DNA of 64,000 nt from an uncultured Porphyromonadaceae bacterium (GTDB taxonomy: Bacteria; Bacteroidota; Bacteroidia; Bacteroidales; Muribaculaceae), in contig CALKRW010000048.1 of the NCBI GenBank assembly GCA_937989585.1, positions 62,001 to 126,000 on the forward strand. Reading direction: 5' to 3'. Of the stretch, positions 27,767-36,300 are shown in pieces (the first letter of the stretch is position 1; each line of letters opens with the position of its first letter). The notes beneath the pieces were generated by a model. The model worked only from the letters and a program-made list of their open reading frames with translations, was not told the origin of the DNA and did not search any database. A program made the position numbers and the translations under genes.

Positions 27767-27786
27767 GTAAAACATATCCAATAATC

Positions 27787-29724
27787 ATGATTAAGATTAC
27801 TTTTCCCGACAATTCTGTCAAAGAGTTCAACGAAGGCGTAACGCCTCTCGAAATCGCCCAGTCAATCAGCCCCGCACTTGCCCGTGACGTACTCGTGGCA
27901 TCGGTGGACGAAGAACCCTGGGACCTCTCCCGCCCCATCGACCGCGACGCAAAGGTCGCTCTCTTCAAATGGGACGACCCAGAAGGCAAACATGCATTCT
28001 GGCATTCATCAGCACACCTTCTGGCCGAAGCGCTTCAGGAACTTTATCCCGGTGTTAAATTCGGCATCGGCCCGGCCATCGAAAACGGCTTCTACTATGA
28101 CATAGACCCCGGAGACAACACCATAACCGCAGCCGATTTCAAAAAAATCGAAGACAAGATGCTCGAACTGGCACGCCAGAAGCAGGACATCGTCCGCAGG
28201 GACATCTCCAAGGCAGACGCACTGAAGATGTTCGGCGACCGTGGCGAGACATACAAATGCGAACTCATCTCAGAACTCGAGGACGGACACATCACAACCT
28301 ATACCCAAGGTAACTTCACCGACCTATGCCGTGGTCCGCATCTCCCGAACACCGCTCCCATCAAGGCCGTGAAAGTTACATCACTAGCCGGAGCCTACTG
28401 GCGCGGTGACGAAAAGCGCAACCAGTTGCTCCGCGTCTACGGAATCACGTTCCCCAAAGCCAAGATGCTCGAGGAATACCTCCACATGCTTGAGGAGGCC
28501 CAGAAACGCGATCACCGCAGACTCGGCAAGGAAATGGAACTCTTCGCGTTCTCGCAGAATGTCGGTCAGGGACTGCCCCTGTGGCTTCCCAAAGGCGCCG
28601 CGCTGCGTGACCGCCTCGAGCAGTTCCTCCGCCGCATCCAGAAGAAGTACGGCTACCTGCAGGTCATCACTCCGCACATCGGCAACAAGAACCTCTACGT
28701 TACCTCGGGACACTATGCAAAATACGGCAAGGACTCCTTCCAGCCCATCCACACACCAGAGGAAGGAGAGGAGTATCTGCTGAAACCCATGAACTGCCCC
28801 CACCACTGTGAGATCTTCAAGGTTTCGCCCCGCTCATACCGCGACCTGCCCATGCGTCTCGCCGAGTTCGGCACAGTTTACCGCTACGAGCAGTCTGGCG
28901 AACTTCACGGACTGACACGTGTACGCGGTTTCACGCAGGATGACGCACACATCTTTTGCGCACCCGAGCAGATAAAGGACGAGTTCCTGAAAGTGATGGA
29001 TATCATCCTCTTCATCTTCAAGGCCCTGAAGTTCGACAACTTCGAGGCACAGATCTCGCTCCGCGACCCCAACAACAAGCAGAAATATATAGGTTCTGAC
29101 GAAAACTGGCACAAAGCCGAGCAGGCAATCATCGAGGCTTGCGCCGAAAAAGGCATCAACGCACGCAAGGAAACCGGCGAGGCCGCATTCTATGGACCTA
29201 AACTTGACTTCATGGTGAAAGACGCCCTCGGTCGCCGCTGGCAACTAGGCACAATCCAGGTCGACTACAACCTTCCCGAGCGCTTCCAACTGGAATACAC
29301 CGGGGCTGACAACCAGAAGCACCGTCCCGTTATGATTCACCGCGCACCCTTCGGTTCGATGGAACGTTTCGTCGCCGTACTCCTCGAGCATACCGCAGGC
29401 CGGTTCCCCCTCTGGCTCGCTCCTGACCAGGCAGTCATCCTGCCCATCTCCGAGAAGTTCAACGACTACGCCCACAAGGTGGAAGCCGAACTCGCAGAGT
29501 ATGACATACGGGCATTCGTCGATAACCGAAATGAGAAAATCGGCAAGAAAATCCGCGACAACGAACTCAAAAGAATCCCCTATTTACTTATCGTTGGCGA
29601 AAAAGAGCAAGAAAATAACGAAATTTCTGTAAGAAAACAGGGCGAAGGTGATAAAGGTTCGATGAAAATTACTACCTTTGCAGAATCTTTGGCCAACGAA
29701 ATCAAAGAAGCGACAAAAATCTGA
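27787..29724 (+). CDS. thrS: Threonine--tRNA ligase
   Basis: 645 residues, standard bacterial ThrRS. TGS domain (1-61, IKITFPDNSVKEFNEGVTPLEIA), editing domain with HSSAHLLAEAL (about 73-83) and the Cys of KCELISELEDG, class II catalytic core with the zinc Cys in MNCPHHCEIF and motif 2 around RYEQSGELHGLTRVRGFTQDDAH, motif 3 near HRAPFGSMERFVAVLLEH, and an anticodon-binding domain to the end. It leads the thrS-infC-rpmI-rplT order known from many bacteria. Start ATG at MIKITFP. Confidence 0.97.
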   Translation: MIKITFPDNSVKEFNEGVTPLEIAQSISPALARDVLVASVDEEPWDLSRPIDRDAKVALFKWDDPEGKHAFWHSSAHLLAEALQELYPGVKFGIGPAIENGFYYDIDPGDNTITAADFKKIEDKMLELARQKQDIVRRDISKADALKMFGDRGETYKCELISELEDGHITTYTQGNFTDLCRGPHLPNTAPIKAVKVTSLAGAYWRGDEKRNQLLRVYGITFPKAKMLEEYLHMLEEAQKRDHRRLGKEMELFAFSQNVGQGLPLWLPKGAALRDRLEQFLRRIQKKYGYLQVITPHIGNKNLYVTSGHYAKYGKDSFQPIHTPEEGEEYLLKPMNCPHHCEIFKVSPRSYRDLPMRLAEFGTVYRYEQSGELHGLTRVRGFTQDDAHIFCAPEQIKDEFLKVMDIILFIFKALKFDNFEAQISLRDPNNKQKYIGSDENWHKAEQAIIEACAEKGINARKETGEAAFYGPKLDFMVKDALGRRWQLGTIQVDYNLPERFQLEYTGADNQKHRPVMIHRAPFGSMERFVAVLLEHTAGRFPLWLAPDQAVILPISEKFNDYAHKVEAELAEYDIRAFVDNRNEKIGKKIRDNELKRIPYLLIVGEKEQENNEISVRKQGEGDKGSMKITTFAESLANEIKEATKI

Positions 29725-29822
29725 TCAGTTGCCCAAGAAAAAATCGCATGTAAAGTCTTCGGACAAACAATCCCAAGGCAAAGAATAAATAAAAATATTT
29801 ACTAATCACCTAACACTCCTGA

Positions 29823-30413
29823 ATGGAAAAAAAGCCCTTTAAACCCGGACCACGTCCACCACGTCCACAAGGTCCCCGGCCACCGATGCGCCGCGGCGAG
29901 AAACCCGCAAACCCGAACCTCATAAATGAGCAGATACGAGCACGTGAGGTGCGTCTGGTTGGCGATAACGTTACTCCCGGCATCTATTCCATTCACGACG
30001 CCCGCAAGATTGCCGAAGACCTCGAACTTGACCTCGTAGAAATTTCCTCGCAGGCCGAGCCGCCTGTATGCAAGGTCCTTGACTACCAGAAGTATCTCTA
30101 TCAGCAGAAAAAGAAACTGAAGGAAATCAAGGCCAAGGCAACCAAAGTCGTAATCAAAGAAATACGTTTCGGACCACAGACCGATGACCATGACTATAAC
30201 TTCAAGCTGAAGCATGCCATCGGGTTCCTGCAGGAAGGAGCAAAAGTAAAGGCATACGTCTTCTTTAAAGGCCGCTCCATTCTTTTCAAGGAACAGGGAG
30301 AAGTCCTTCTGTTGCGTTTCGCAAACGATCTTGAAGAATACGGCAAAGTCGAGCAGATGCCGCTTCTCGAAGGCAAGCGCATGATCATCATGATCTCACC
30401 CAAGAAAAAATAA
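29823..30413 (+). CDS. infC: Translation initiation factor IF-3
   Basis: 196 residues. IF-3 binds the 30S subunit and checks start-codon/initiator-tRNA pairing. N-domain INEQIRAREVRLVGDN ... LDLVEISSQAEPPVCKVLDYQKYLYQQKK, linker Lys-rich, C-domain IKEIRFGPQTDDHDYNFK ... MPLLEGKRMIIMISPKKK. Unlike E. coli IF-3 it starts with ATG and carries an extra Pro/Arg-rich N-terminus (KPFKPGPRPPRPQGPRPP, about residues 4-21) before the conserved region. The gap to thrS is 98 bp. Confidence 0.96.
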   Translation: MEKKPFKPGPRPPRPQGPRPPMRRGEKPANPNLINEQIRAREVRLVGDNVTPGIYSIHDARKIAEDLELDLVEISSQAEPPVCKVLDYQKYLYQQKKKLKEIKAKATKVVIKEIRFGPQTDDHDYNFKLKHAIGFLQEGAKVKAYVFFKGRSILFKEQGEVLLLRFANDLEEYGKVEQMPLLEGKRMIIMISPKKK

Positions 30414-30465
30414 GCCCTACAGGCTGACTTTAGATAACACGATTTAATTAAACTAATTCAAAACA

Positions 30466-30663
30466 ATGCCCAAGATTAAAACTAACTCCGGTGCCAAAAA
30501 GAGGTTCGCCCTTACCGGATCAGGAAAAATCAAAAGAAAACACGCTTTCAAAAGTCACATTCTGACTAAGAAAACGAAGAAGCAGAAACGCAACCTTACC
30601 CACTTCGGTCTTGTAGCCAAAGTTGACCAGGCAAACGTAAAAGCCTTGCTCGCCCTTAAGTAA
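30466..30663 (+). CDS. rpmI: Ribosomal protein bL35
   Basis: 65 residues, the normal size. MPKIKTNSGAKKRFALTGSGKIKRKHAFKSH is the bL35 N-terminus. Large-subunit protein, between infC (52 bp) and rplT. Confidence 0.97.
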   Translation: MPKIKTNSGAKKRFALTGSGKIKRKHAFKSHILTKKTKKQKRNLTHFGLVAKVDQANVKALLALK

Positions 30664-30809
30664 GCCACCAGTAGAGTAAAAAACTCAAAGGCTTCGCAGC
30701 AACTTATTTTCTTTTATTTAATTCGTGATTCTATAACTTCTTTTATTAACCGAATGCACAGCCCAAAGCGCAACTAAAAGCCGCTGTCATTCAAAATCTT
30801 AAAGAAACA
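30664..30809 (+). other. Long rpmI-rplT spacer
   Basis: 146 bp without a gene, more than the usual short spacer between these two genes. A/T-rich with no perfect hairpin that I can see. It could hold an L20-binding autoregulatory site or an extra promoter; I do not recognise either. Confidence 0.3.
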
Positions 30810-31160
30810 ATGCCCAGATCAGTCAACCACGTCGCCTCGCGCGCTCGTCGTAAAAAAATCCTGAAACTCACACGCGGTTACTTCGGTTGCCGTCGTAATG
30901 TGTGGACCGTTGCCAAAAACACATGGGAAAAAGGTCTAACCTACGCATACCGCGACCGCAAGGACAAAAAACGTAATTTCCGTGCCCTTTGGATTCAGCG
31001 TATCAACGCTGCCGCACGTCTCGAGAACCTCTCGTACTCGAAACTCATGGGTCTAATCCACAAGAGCGGTATCGAAATCAACCGCAAGGTCCTCGCCGAC
31101 CTCGCCCTCAACAATCCCGCCGCATTCAAGGCTATCGTTGAGAAAGTAAAGAACGCCTGA
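30810..31160 (+). CDS. rplT: Ribosomal protein bL20
   Basis: 116 residues. MPRSVNHVASRARRKKILKLTRGYFGCRR and the WIQRINAAARLENLSYSKLMGL stretch identify bL20, which binds 23S rRNA early in 50S assembly and in many bacteria represses its own operon. Last gene of the operon; a strong hairpin terminator follows. Confidence 0.97.
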   Translation: MPRSVNHVASRARRKKILKLTRGYFGCRRNVWTVAKNTWEKGLTYAYRDRKDKKRNFRALWIQRINAAARLENLSYSKLMGLIHKSGIEINRKVLADLALNNPAAFKAIVEKVKNA

Positions 31161-31179
31161 TAGTTTCAGCAACGTAAAT

Positions 31180-31222
31180 AAAAAATATGGTGTGTCAAAC
31201 AATTGACACTCCATATTTTTTT
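31180..31222. terminator. Bidirectional terminator between rplT and the FISUMP gene
   Basis: AAATATGG-T-GTGTCAA / TTGACAC-T-CCATATTT with an A run before and a T run after. It serves both convergent transcripts (rplT on plus, FISUMP protein on minus). Confidence 0.85.
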
Positions 31223-31237
31223 GATTCACGATAAGGA

Positions 31238-32359
31238 TTATTCGCGGACCAGACGGATGCAGTGACCGAAGTTATATGTGTGGGGATTCAATCCTTTTGT
31301 GGGGAAAGTGGCATTGTTTGCCGCAGCCTGAATGCGGAAGAAGTCGATGGCATTAGCACGTGACAGAGCGTCATACTGTGTGTCGGAAGTCCAGATGTAT
31401 GTATCGCTGAACATCATATTAAGGCCTGTGGCTGAAGAGTAATAACCGGTGGCTATCACAGAAAAGCCGGTGTCGTTATTGCCTTCCTTGCCATCACCCC
31501 AACTTGCGGGAGAAGAATCTTTGTATAGCGCTGCGGTACGGGCGCCAACAGATGTACGGATGCTACCGTAATCAGCACAAGTCGGGACGCGCCAGCCGGC
31601 GGGAGCCATTTTGTCGCTTACGGCGCAATATCCGTTATAAAGCAAACCGGCGACCTTAACCCAGTCGGCATCTTCACCGCTGATGTATGCACCTGTTGTG
31701 TTGGCGTTCCATGCCGCGCCGTCATTCTCGCCAAAAGCGACGATATCTGTCCCGTCAGTGAATTTAGTCGCACGGATATTGTCTGCAGTCCAGTACTGAA
31801 GACCAATCTTCACCAGACGGTAGGTCTGCGATTCGCTTCCACGAACGTCGACAAGAAGGTCGGCGCGCAAAACCGCATCCTGTGTCTGCCCGTCATATGA
31901 AGTCTGAAGTTGACCGTCGACAACAAAATATCTGGCAACATCCCCGGCGGCTGTACCAACCTCCGGAAGTTTGGTAGACGGATTCCATGCGACGCTTGCT
32001 CCGTTTGCGGCGATACCCTTAGTGAGATCGGCTTTGCCTTCCGCATCGCAGGGATAAATTACCACAACCTGGCCAATACCCTTAACATATTCCAGGTCGG
32101 CCTCTGCTACCTGTTTAGCGCCGGACATCACCTTATATACATAACTTTCACTGAAATCGGAAGCTTTGGGAGCAGCGAATGCAACCGGAAGTTGAACAGG
32201 GGCAACCTCACCGAAAGTAATATCCTGGATTTCCGAAAGATTATATGTTATTTTATTGCCGTCCTTAAGGTTGACGTTCATGACAACAGTTGGCTCATTC
32301 TGGGCCAAGGCTGTGGCAACTGCCACAAAAGATAATGCTAATGTCGATATTTTTTTCAT
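31238..32359 (-). CDS. Exported FISUMP-domain protein
   Basis: 373 residues with signal peptide MKKISTLALSFVAVATALAQ. After it comes a short module VVMNVNLKDGNKITYNLSEI (about 25-44) with QDITF that is similar to one in the upstream gene. The C-terminal half (about 180-373) has the FISUMP hallmarks: IGLQYWTADNIRATKFTDG, YNGYCAVSD, APAGWRVPTCADYGSI, GFSVIATGYYSS, WTSDTQ and the end HCIRLVRE. FISUMP (Fibrobacter major paralogous) domains occur in surface proteins of unknown function. 24 bp after the T9SS-tail gene, so cotranscribed. Confidence 0.8.
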   Translation of the reverse strand: MKKISTLALSFVAVATALAQNEPTVVMNVNLKDGNKITYNLSEIQDITFGEVAPVQLPVAFAAPKASDFSESYVYKVMSGAKQVAEADLEYVKGIGQVVVIYPCDAEGKADLTKGIAANGASVAWNPSTKLPEVGTAAGDVARYFVVDGQLQTSYDGQTQDAVLRADLLVDVRGSESQTYRLVKIGLQYWTADNIRATKFTDGTDIVAFGENDGAAWNANTTGAYISGEDADWVKVAGLLYNGYCAVSDKMAPAGWRVPTCADYGSIRTSVGARTAALYKDSSPASWGDGKEGNNDTGFSVIATGYYSSATGLNMMFSDTYIWTSDTQYDALSRANAIDFFRIQAAANNATFPTKGLNPHTYNFGHCIRLVRE

Positions 32360-32383
32360 AATTGTGATGACTGTTTTAGAGGT

Positions 32384-32857
32384 TTAACGTGTGAATTTGA
32401 ACACTTTGTTGTTGACTTTTACAACATATACGCCCGGAGACAAAGTATTCAGGTCAGCCGAAACGTGACCATGTGCGCCTACTGCAAGCATCCGTACACC
32501 CCCAAGGGAGTATACATCAATGTTAACGAACATGTTGTCCGGGACATCTGCTGTAACCACACCGGAAATAAAAGCGACATTCAGGTCACCAAAATCTTTT
32601 GTGATTTCGTCAACGGCTTGCACAGCAAGACTGAAGGTAATATTGCGGAGGGTGAGAACATCAACTTTGCTTTCGCCTTCGTCAGTAGCAATCGTCATAG
32701 TATTGCCGTCGAAAGAAAGTCGTGAGATGGTATTGATAGGGATTGCTGTGCTGCCATCCGATGTGTTTAGAACCATCTTGTTATCATCCTCAGCATTAGC
32801 CTGCAAACCCACCGCAGCCAGCATGGCGGCTGCCAGATAATAAGTAATCTTTTTCAT
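32384..32857 (-). CDS. Small exported protein ending in a T9SS-like sorting domain
   Basis: 157 residues: signal peptide MKKITYYLAAAMLAAVGLQANAE, then a short beta module (MVLNTSDGSTAIPINTISRL, SFDGNTMTI) and from about residue 85 a C-terminal domain with NIDVYSLGGVRM and the end PGVYVVKVNNKVFKFTR. That pattern (VY/I-xLGG then GVYVVKV-x-KF-x-R) is the type A sorting domain used by the Bacteroidetes type IX secretion system. There is almost no cargo between signal peptide and sorting tail. Role unknown; adhesin or matrix subunit is a guess. Confidence 0.7.
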   Translation of the reverse strand: MKKITYYLAAAMLAAVGLQANAEDDNKMVLNTSDGSTAIPINTISRLSFDGNTMTIATDEGESKVDVLTLRNITFSLAVQAVDEITKDFGDLNVAFISGVVTADVPDNMFVNIDVYSLGGVRMLAVGAHGHVSADLNTLSPGVYVVKVNNKVFKFTR

Positions 32858-32999
32858 CTTTTGTTTGAAGAGTACTGAAGGGTAAATAAAAAACTATATT
32901 GAATTAAACTCATAAAATAATATGAAAGTATTGCGTGTACCGGATGCCAAGAGATACATTTATTTTCTTCAATTATTCTCTTCACGCATCTATACCTTG

Positions 33000-33007
33000 C
33001 AAAGGTA
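33000..33007 (-). promoter_or_regulatory. -7 element for the T9SS-tail/FISUMP unit
   Basis: TACCTTTG on the minus strand matches TAnnTTTG; no TTG at standard distance. Confidence 0.45.
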
Positions 33008-33201
33008 CACAATTATTTGATTTATTATAGAAAATCGACATCCTTTTGCTTAAAATTTATTATTGCGGAAAAATTAGTGAGACAAGAAGGCTTCGATGTC
33101 GAAATAATAACCATGTATAACATTGAAACTAATATTGAAACTGATAATGAACATTATTGCTGAAATTTCATTAAAAAAATGGTGATTGTCCGCTTTTTTA
33201 G

Positions 33202-33209
33202 TATCTTTG
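33202..33209 (+). promoter_or_regulatory. -7 element for the GH13 gene
   Basis: TATCTTTG matches TAnnTTTG; the nearest TTG (33186-33188) is only 13 bp upstream, so the -33 element is not standard. Confidence 0.45.
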
Positions 33210-33336
33210 CACAGACTTCTATAAATATATGATTCTAATGCCACGGAAATTGCCGTAACGACATGCAATTGTGTCCTATTAGCAGATTTTGAAATCCCAT
33301 CAACAACATAAACATTAATATCCACAAAACCAACAC

Positions 33337-36114
33337 ATGAAAAGACTCTACTCTTTCATTGCCATGATGGCACTGGTCCTAGGCATTGCCTCCGCCCAGA
33401 TTGTCACCACTACGCCCTTGATTGTTCAGGAGAATTCAAAGGACGTAGTACTGACATATCATGCAGCCTCGCCCTTAGGCAATATGGGCCTGGCGAACCT
33501 GCCCTCCACCACCCCCGTATATGCCCACATAGGCGTAATAACCAACAAGAGCGCCAACCGGAGCGACTGGAAGTATGCGCCGACATGGGGTGACAACGCA
33601 GAAAAATACCATATGACCTATGTCAGCCCTAACACTTATACCCTGAGCATCGGCAATATGCGAACTTACTTCGGCATTACCGACCCGTCTGAAGTAATAG
33701 AAGAAATTGCACTTGTATTCCGTACCGGTGACAAAAGCAAGGAAGGCAAGACCGCTGCTGGCGGCGATATCTTTGTTGATGTCTACGGCTCAGGGTTCCA
33801 GATGTTACTTCAATCAGATGCCCCAGGAACCGTTGTCGGCAGTCCCACCACCATAAATCTCACGGCTGCCACAACCGAGAAGGCCACAATAACCATTGCG
33901 GTAAACGGCAACACACTGGCTTCAAAATCGGGAGTCACCGAACTGAAAGCCTCGTACAAAATAGCCGCAACCGGAAGTTACACCTTCTCTGCCACAGCTA
34001 CCAACAATGCAGGTCAGTCAATCAGTCAGAAAAAGACAGTTGCCTACCCAGGCGCTTCGACTCCTGGCACTTATCCCGGAGGTGTACCCAAGATGGGTGC
34101 TGTGAAGAACAATGACGGCAGCGTAACTTTCTGCCTCGCCGCTCCAAATAAGAATTCTGTTGTCCTCGTTCCTTCATGGGATGACTACGAGGTCCTGGAC
34201 AAAAACATTATGAAATATCAGGACTACAACGGCCAACGATATTTTTTCACTACTGTTTCCGGTCTGGCCGATGACCGCTGGTATCCTTATTATTACATTG
34301 TCGATGCCACCGTCAAATGCGCCGATCCTTACGCAAACCTCGTACTTGACTGTTATAGCGACAAGTGGCTGGATCCGTCTGTATGGCCCGACATGCCGAA
34401 GTATCCCTATGATAAATTCGATGACGTCATGCTTGCCGTCTACCGCGGTGACCTCAACGGGTCGTACAAATTCTCCGACTTCACCATCCCCGACCACAAG
34501 AACCTGGTGGTATACGAACTTCTACTCCGTGACTTCACCGGTACGGACGGGCAGGCAGACGGCAACGGCACGGTGCGCAAGGCCATCGAGAAAATCCCAT
34601 ATCTGAAATCGCTTGGTGTCAACGCTGTCGAGATCATGCCCATAATGCAGTTCAGTGGCAACAACTCGTGGGGTTATAACACCAACTTCTACATGGCTCC
34701 CGACAAATGCTACGGCTCACCATGGGATTATATGGAACTTGTGGAAACCTGCCACCTAAACGGCATCGCGGTAATCCTTGACATCGCACTCAACCATGCG
34801 GACGGCCTCAATCCATGGTACCAGATGTATCCCGCGGGTCAGAACCCCTTCTTCAACGCCACAGCGCCTCATGACTATTCTGTATTCAACGACTGGAACC
34901 AGAGTAATCCTCTTGTCCAGCAACAGTTCCATGATGCAATCCAGTACTGGATGCGAAACTATAACGTCGACGGCTACCGTTTCGACCTCGTAAAGGGTCT
35001 TGGCACGGACTATCCCAGCGGAACCGAAGCATACAACCCCACACGTGTCGCCACTATGCGCAGACTTCAGAAAGCCATCGCCGAAGTTAAGGCAAATGGC
35101 ATTCACATCAACGAGAACCTGGCGACAGCACAGGAGGAAAACGAGATGTTTGCTGACGGAGGCCAGATGAACTGGGCGAATATCAATTATAATTCATGCC
35201 AGTACGCCAAGGGCTCATCCAGGGCAAACGGACTGAATCGCTTCCTGGCAACTACCGACGGTAACCGTTCGGCCTGGTCGACGGTTTCTTACGCCGAGAG
35301 CCATGACGAACAGCGCATGGGCTACGAACAGGTCGCTTATGGCGAGACATCGGCAATAAAGTCAGACAAGGCCCTGCGTTACAATCGTCTGGGACAGGTT
35401 GCAGTCCAGATGCTTGCCACACCTGGCGCGAAGATGATCTGGCAGTTCGGCGAACTGGGCGATTCACAGAACACCAAGAATTCCGACGGAGGCAACAATA
35501 CCGATCCGAAAATCGTGCCCTGGGGAACATTAAGCGACCCGGCCGTCGAGCATCTGCACGGCGTATATGCGGCCATGTGCCAGTTGCGTAAGAAAAACAA
35601 CGACCTTTTCACTCTCGGCGAGTACTACCAGTCCGGCCTCAACCAGAACAGCCTGACGACCAATCGCATCCAGATCATCAAATACGGCGACCAGCAGGTT
35701 CTTGCCGTAGTGAATCCCGCAGTACAGGGCTCGGCAAAACGCGTGACAATCGCATCGTCCCGCGCCGACAAACTTCTTCCCACCAACTGTCAGATCATAA
35801 CCTACAGTTCGAACTTCTCCTCCACCCCCGTCCTGTCAAAATCCGGATCAAATCTTACTGTAAATGTTCCCGCCAACGGTTTTGTAGTCTTCGCCACAAA
35901 AGAAGTCTCCGACGTTGATCAGACTATCGCTGACGGAATAGGTGAAAACACGTTAAATGTGTATGGAGCCGAAGGCCGCATCGTCATTGACGGTGAATAC
36001 GACAATGCGACAGTATACTCTATATCCGGTATGGTCCAGGGGTCACTGAACGTTCCGGCCGGAATATATATCGTCAATGTTGATGGCAGGACTTTCAAGG
36101 TTGCCGTCCGCTAA
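33337..36114 (+). CDS. Secreted GH13 alpha-amylase/pullulanase-type enzyme with T9SS-like tail
   Basis: 925 residues. Signal peptide MKRLYSFIAMMALVLGIASAQ, N-terminal beta domains (about 25-230), a CBM48/E-set-like region (about 245-330), GH13 barrel (about 390-760), beta C-domain, and a terminal sorting domain (about 860-925) ending PAGIYIVNVDGRTFKVAVR. Catalytic residues by motif: nucleophile Asp550 (GYRFDLVKG), acid/base Glu593 (HINENLA), third Asp657 (ESHDEQ). It would cleave alpha-glucans outside the cell. No SusC/SusD pair is nearby, so it is not in a classic polysaccharide utilisation locus. Exact specificity is not decidable. Confidence 0.9.
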   Translation: MKRLYSFIAMMALVLGIASAQIVTTTPLIVQENSKDVVLTYHAASPLGNMGLANLPSTTPVYAHIGVITNKSANRSDWKYAPTWGDNAEKYHMTYVSPNTYTLSIGNMRTYFGITDPSEVIEEIALVFRTGDKSKEGKTAAGGDIFVDVYGSGFQMLLQSDAPGTVVGSPTTINLTAATTEKATITIAVNGNTLASKSGVTELKASYKIAATGSYTFSATATNNAGQSISQKKTVAYPGASTPGTYPGGVPKMGAVKNNDGSVTFCLAAPNKNSVVLVPSWDDYEVLDKNIMKYQDYNGQRYFFTTVSGLADDRWYPYYYIVDATVKCADPYANLVLDCYSDKWLDPSVWPDMPKYPYDKFDDVMLAVYRGDLNGSYKFSDFTIPDHKNLVVYELLLRDFTGTDGQADGNGTVRKAIEKIPYLKSLGVNAVEIMPIMQFSGNNSWGYNTNFYMAPDKCYGSPWDYMELVETCHLNGIAVILDIALNHADGLNPWYQMYPAGQNPFFNATAPHDYSVFNDWNQSNPLVQQQFHDAIQYWMRNYNVDGYRFDLVKGLGTDYPSGTEAYNPTRVATMRRLQKAIAEVKANGIHINENLATAQEENEMFADGGQMNWANINYNSCQYAKGSSRANGLNRFLATTDGNRSAWSTVSYAESHDEQRMGYEQVAYGETSAIKSDKALRYNRLGQVAVQMLATPGAKMIWQFGELGDSQNTKNSDGGNNTDPKIVPWGTLSDPAVEHLHGVYAAMCQLRKKNNDLFTLGEYYQSGLNQNSLTTNRIQIIKYGDQQVLAVVNPAVQGSAKRVTIASSRADKLLPTNCQIITYSSNFSSTPVLSKSGSNLTVNVPANGFVVFATKEVSDVDQTIADGIGENTLNVYGAEGRIVIDGEYDNATVYSISGMVQGSLNVPAGIYIVNVDGRTFKVAVR

Positions 36115-36173
36115 TTCACGACATATCAAAACGTGCACAATTCGGACATAACCGTCCCAAACTCAAGATTAAG

Positions 36174-36207
36174 ACACCCGTAGCCATTATTGGCACGGGT
36201 GTTTTTT
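36174..36207 (+). terminator. Terminator after the GH13 gene
   Basis: ACACCCGT-A-GCC / GGC-ACGGGTGT stem with ATTATT loop, followed by TTTTTT. Confidence 0.9.
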
Positions 36208-36245
36208 CGCAAATGCAAACTTAAGTTAAAGAAAGCACACAGATT

Positions 36246-36275
36246 TTGCAGTCTCCCTATTTTGAACTATTTTTG
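36246..36275 (+). promoter_or_regulatory. Promoter of the DUF4290-rimM unit
   Basis: TTG (36246-36248), 19 bp, TATTTTTG (36268-36275), 25 bp before the ATG. Confidence 0.7.
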
Positions 36276-36300
36276 TTAATTCAAAAGCAAACTAACAATT

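Larger units (their letters stand above)
32858..33336. other. 479-bp divergent intergenic region
   Basis: Separates the minus-strand T9SS-tail/FISUMP pair from the plus-strand GH13 gene. It is A/T-rich and holds a -7 element for each direction (33000-33007 minus, 33202-33209 plus). Leaders would be about 135-145 nt on both sides. No ORF with a convincing product and no tRNA seen. Confidence 0.6.

Noticed and set aside
27683..27786. T-box riboswitch in the thrS leader
   Set aside because: The leader is too short, and I see no T-box sequence or specifier loop; only hairpins are supported.
33337..36114. Classic Sus-type polysaccharide utilisation locus around the GH13 gene
   Set aside because: No SusC/SusD pair or dedicated regulator is adjacent; the barrel gene at 52.8 kb is distant and lacks a SusD partner.
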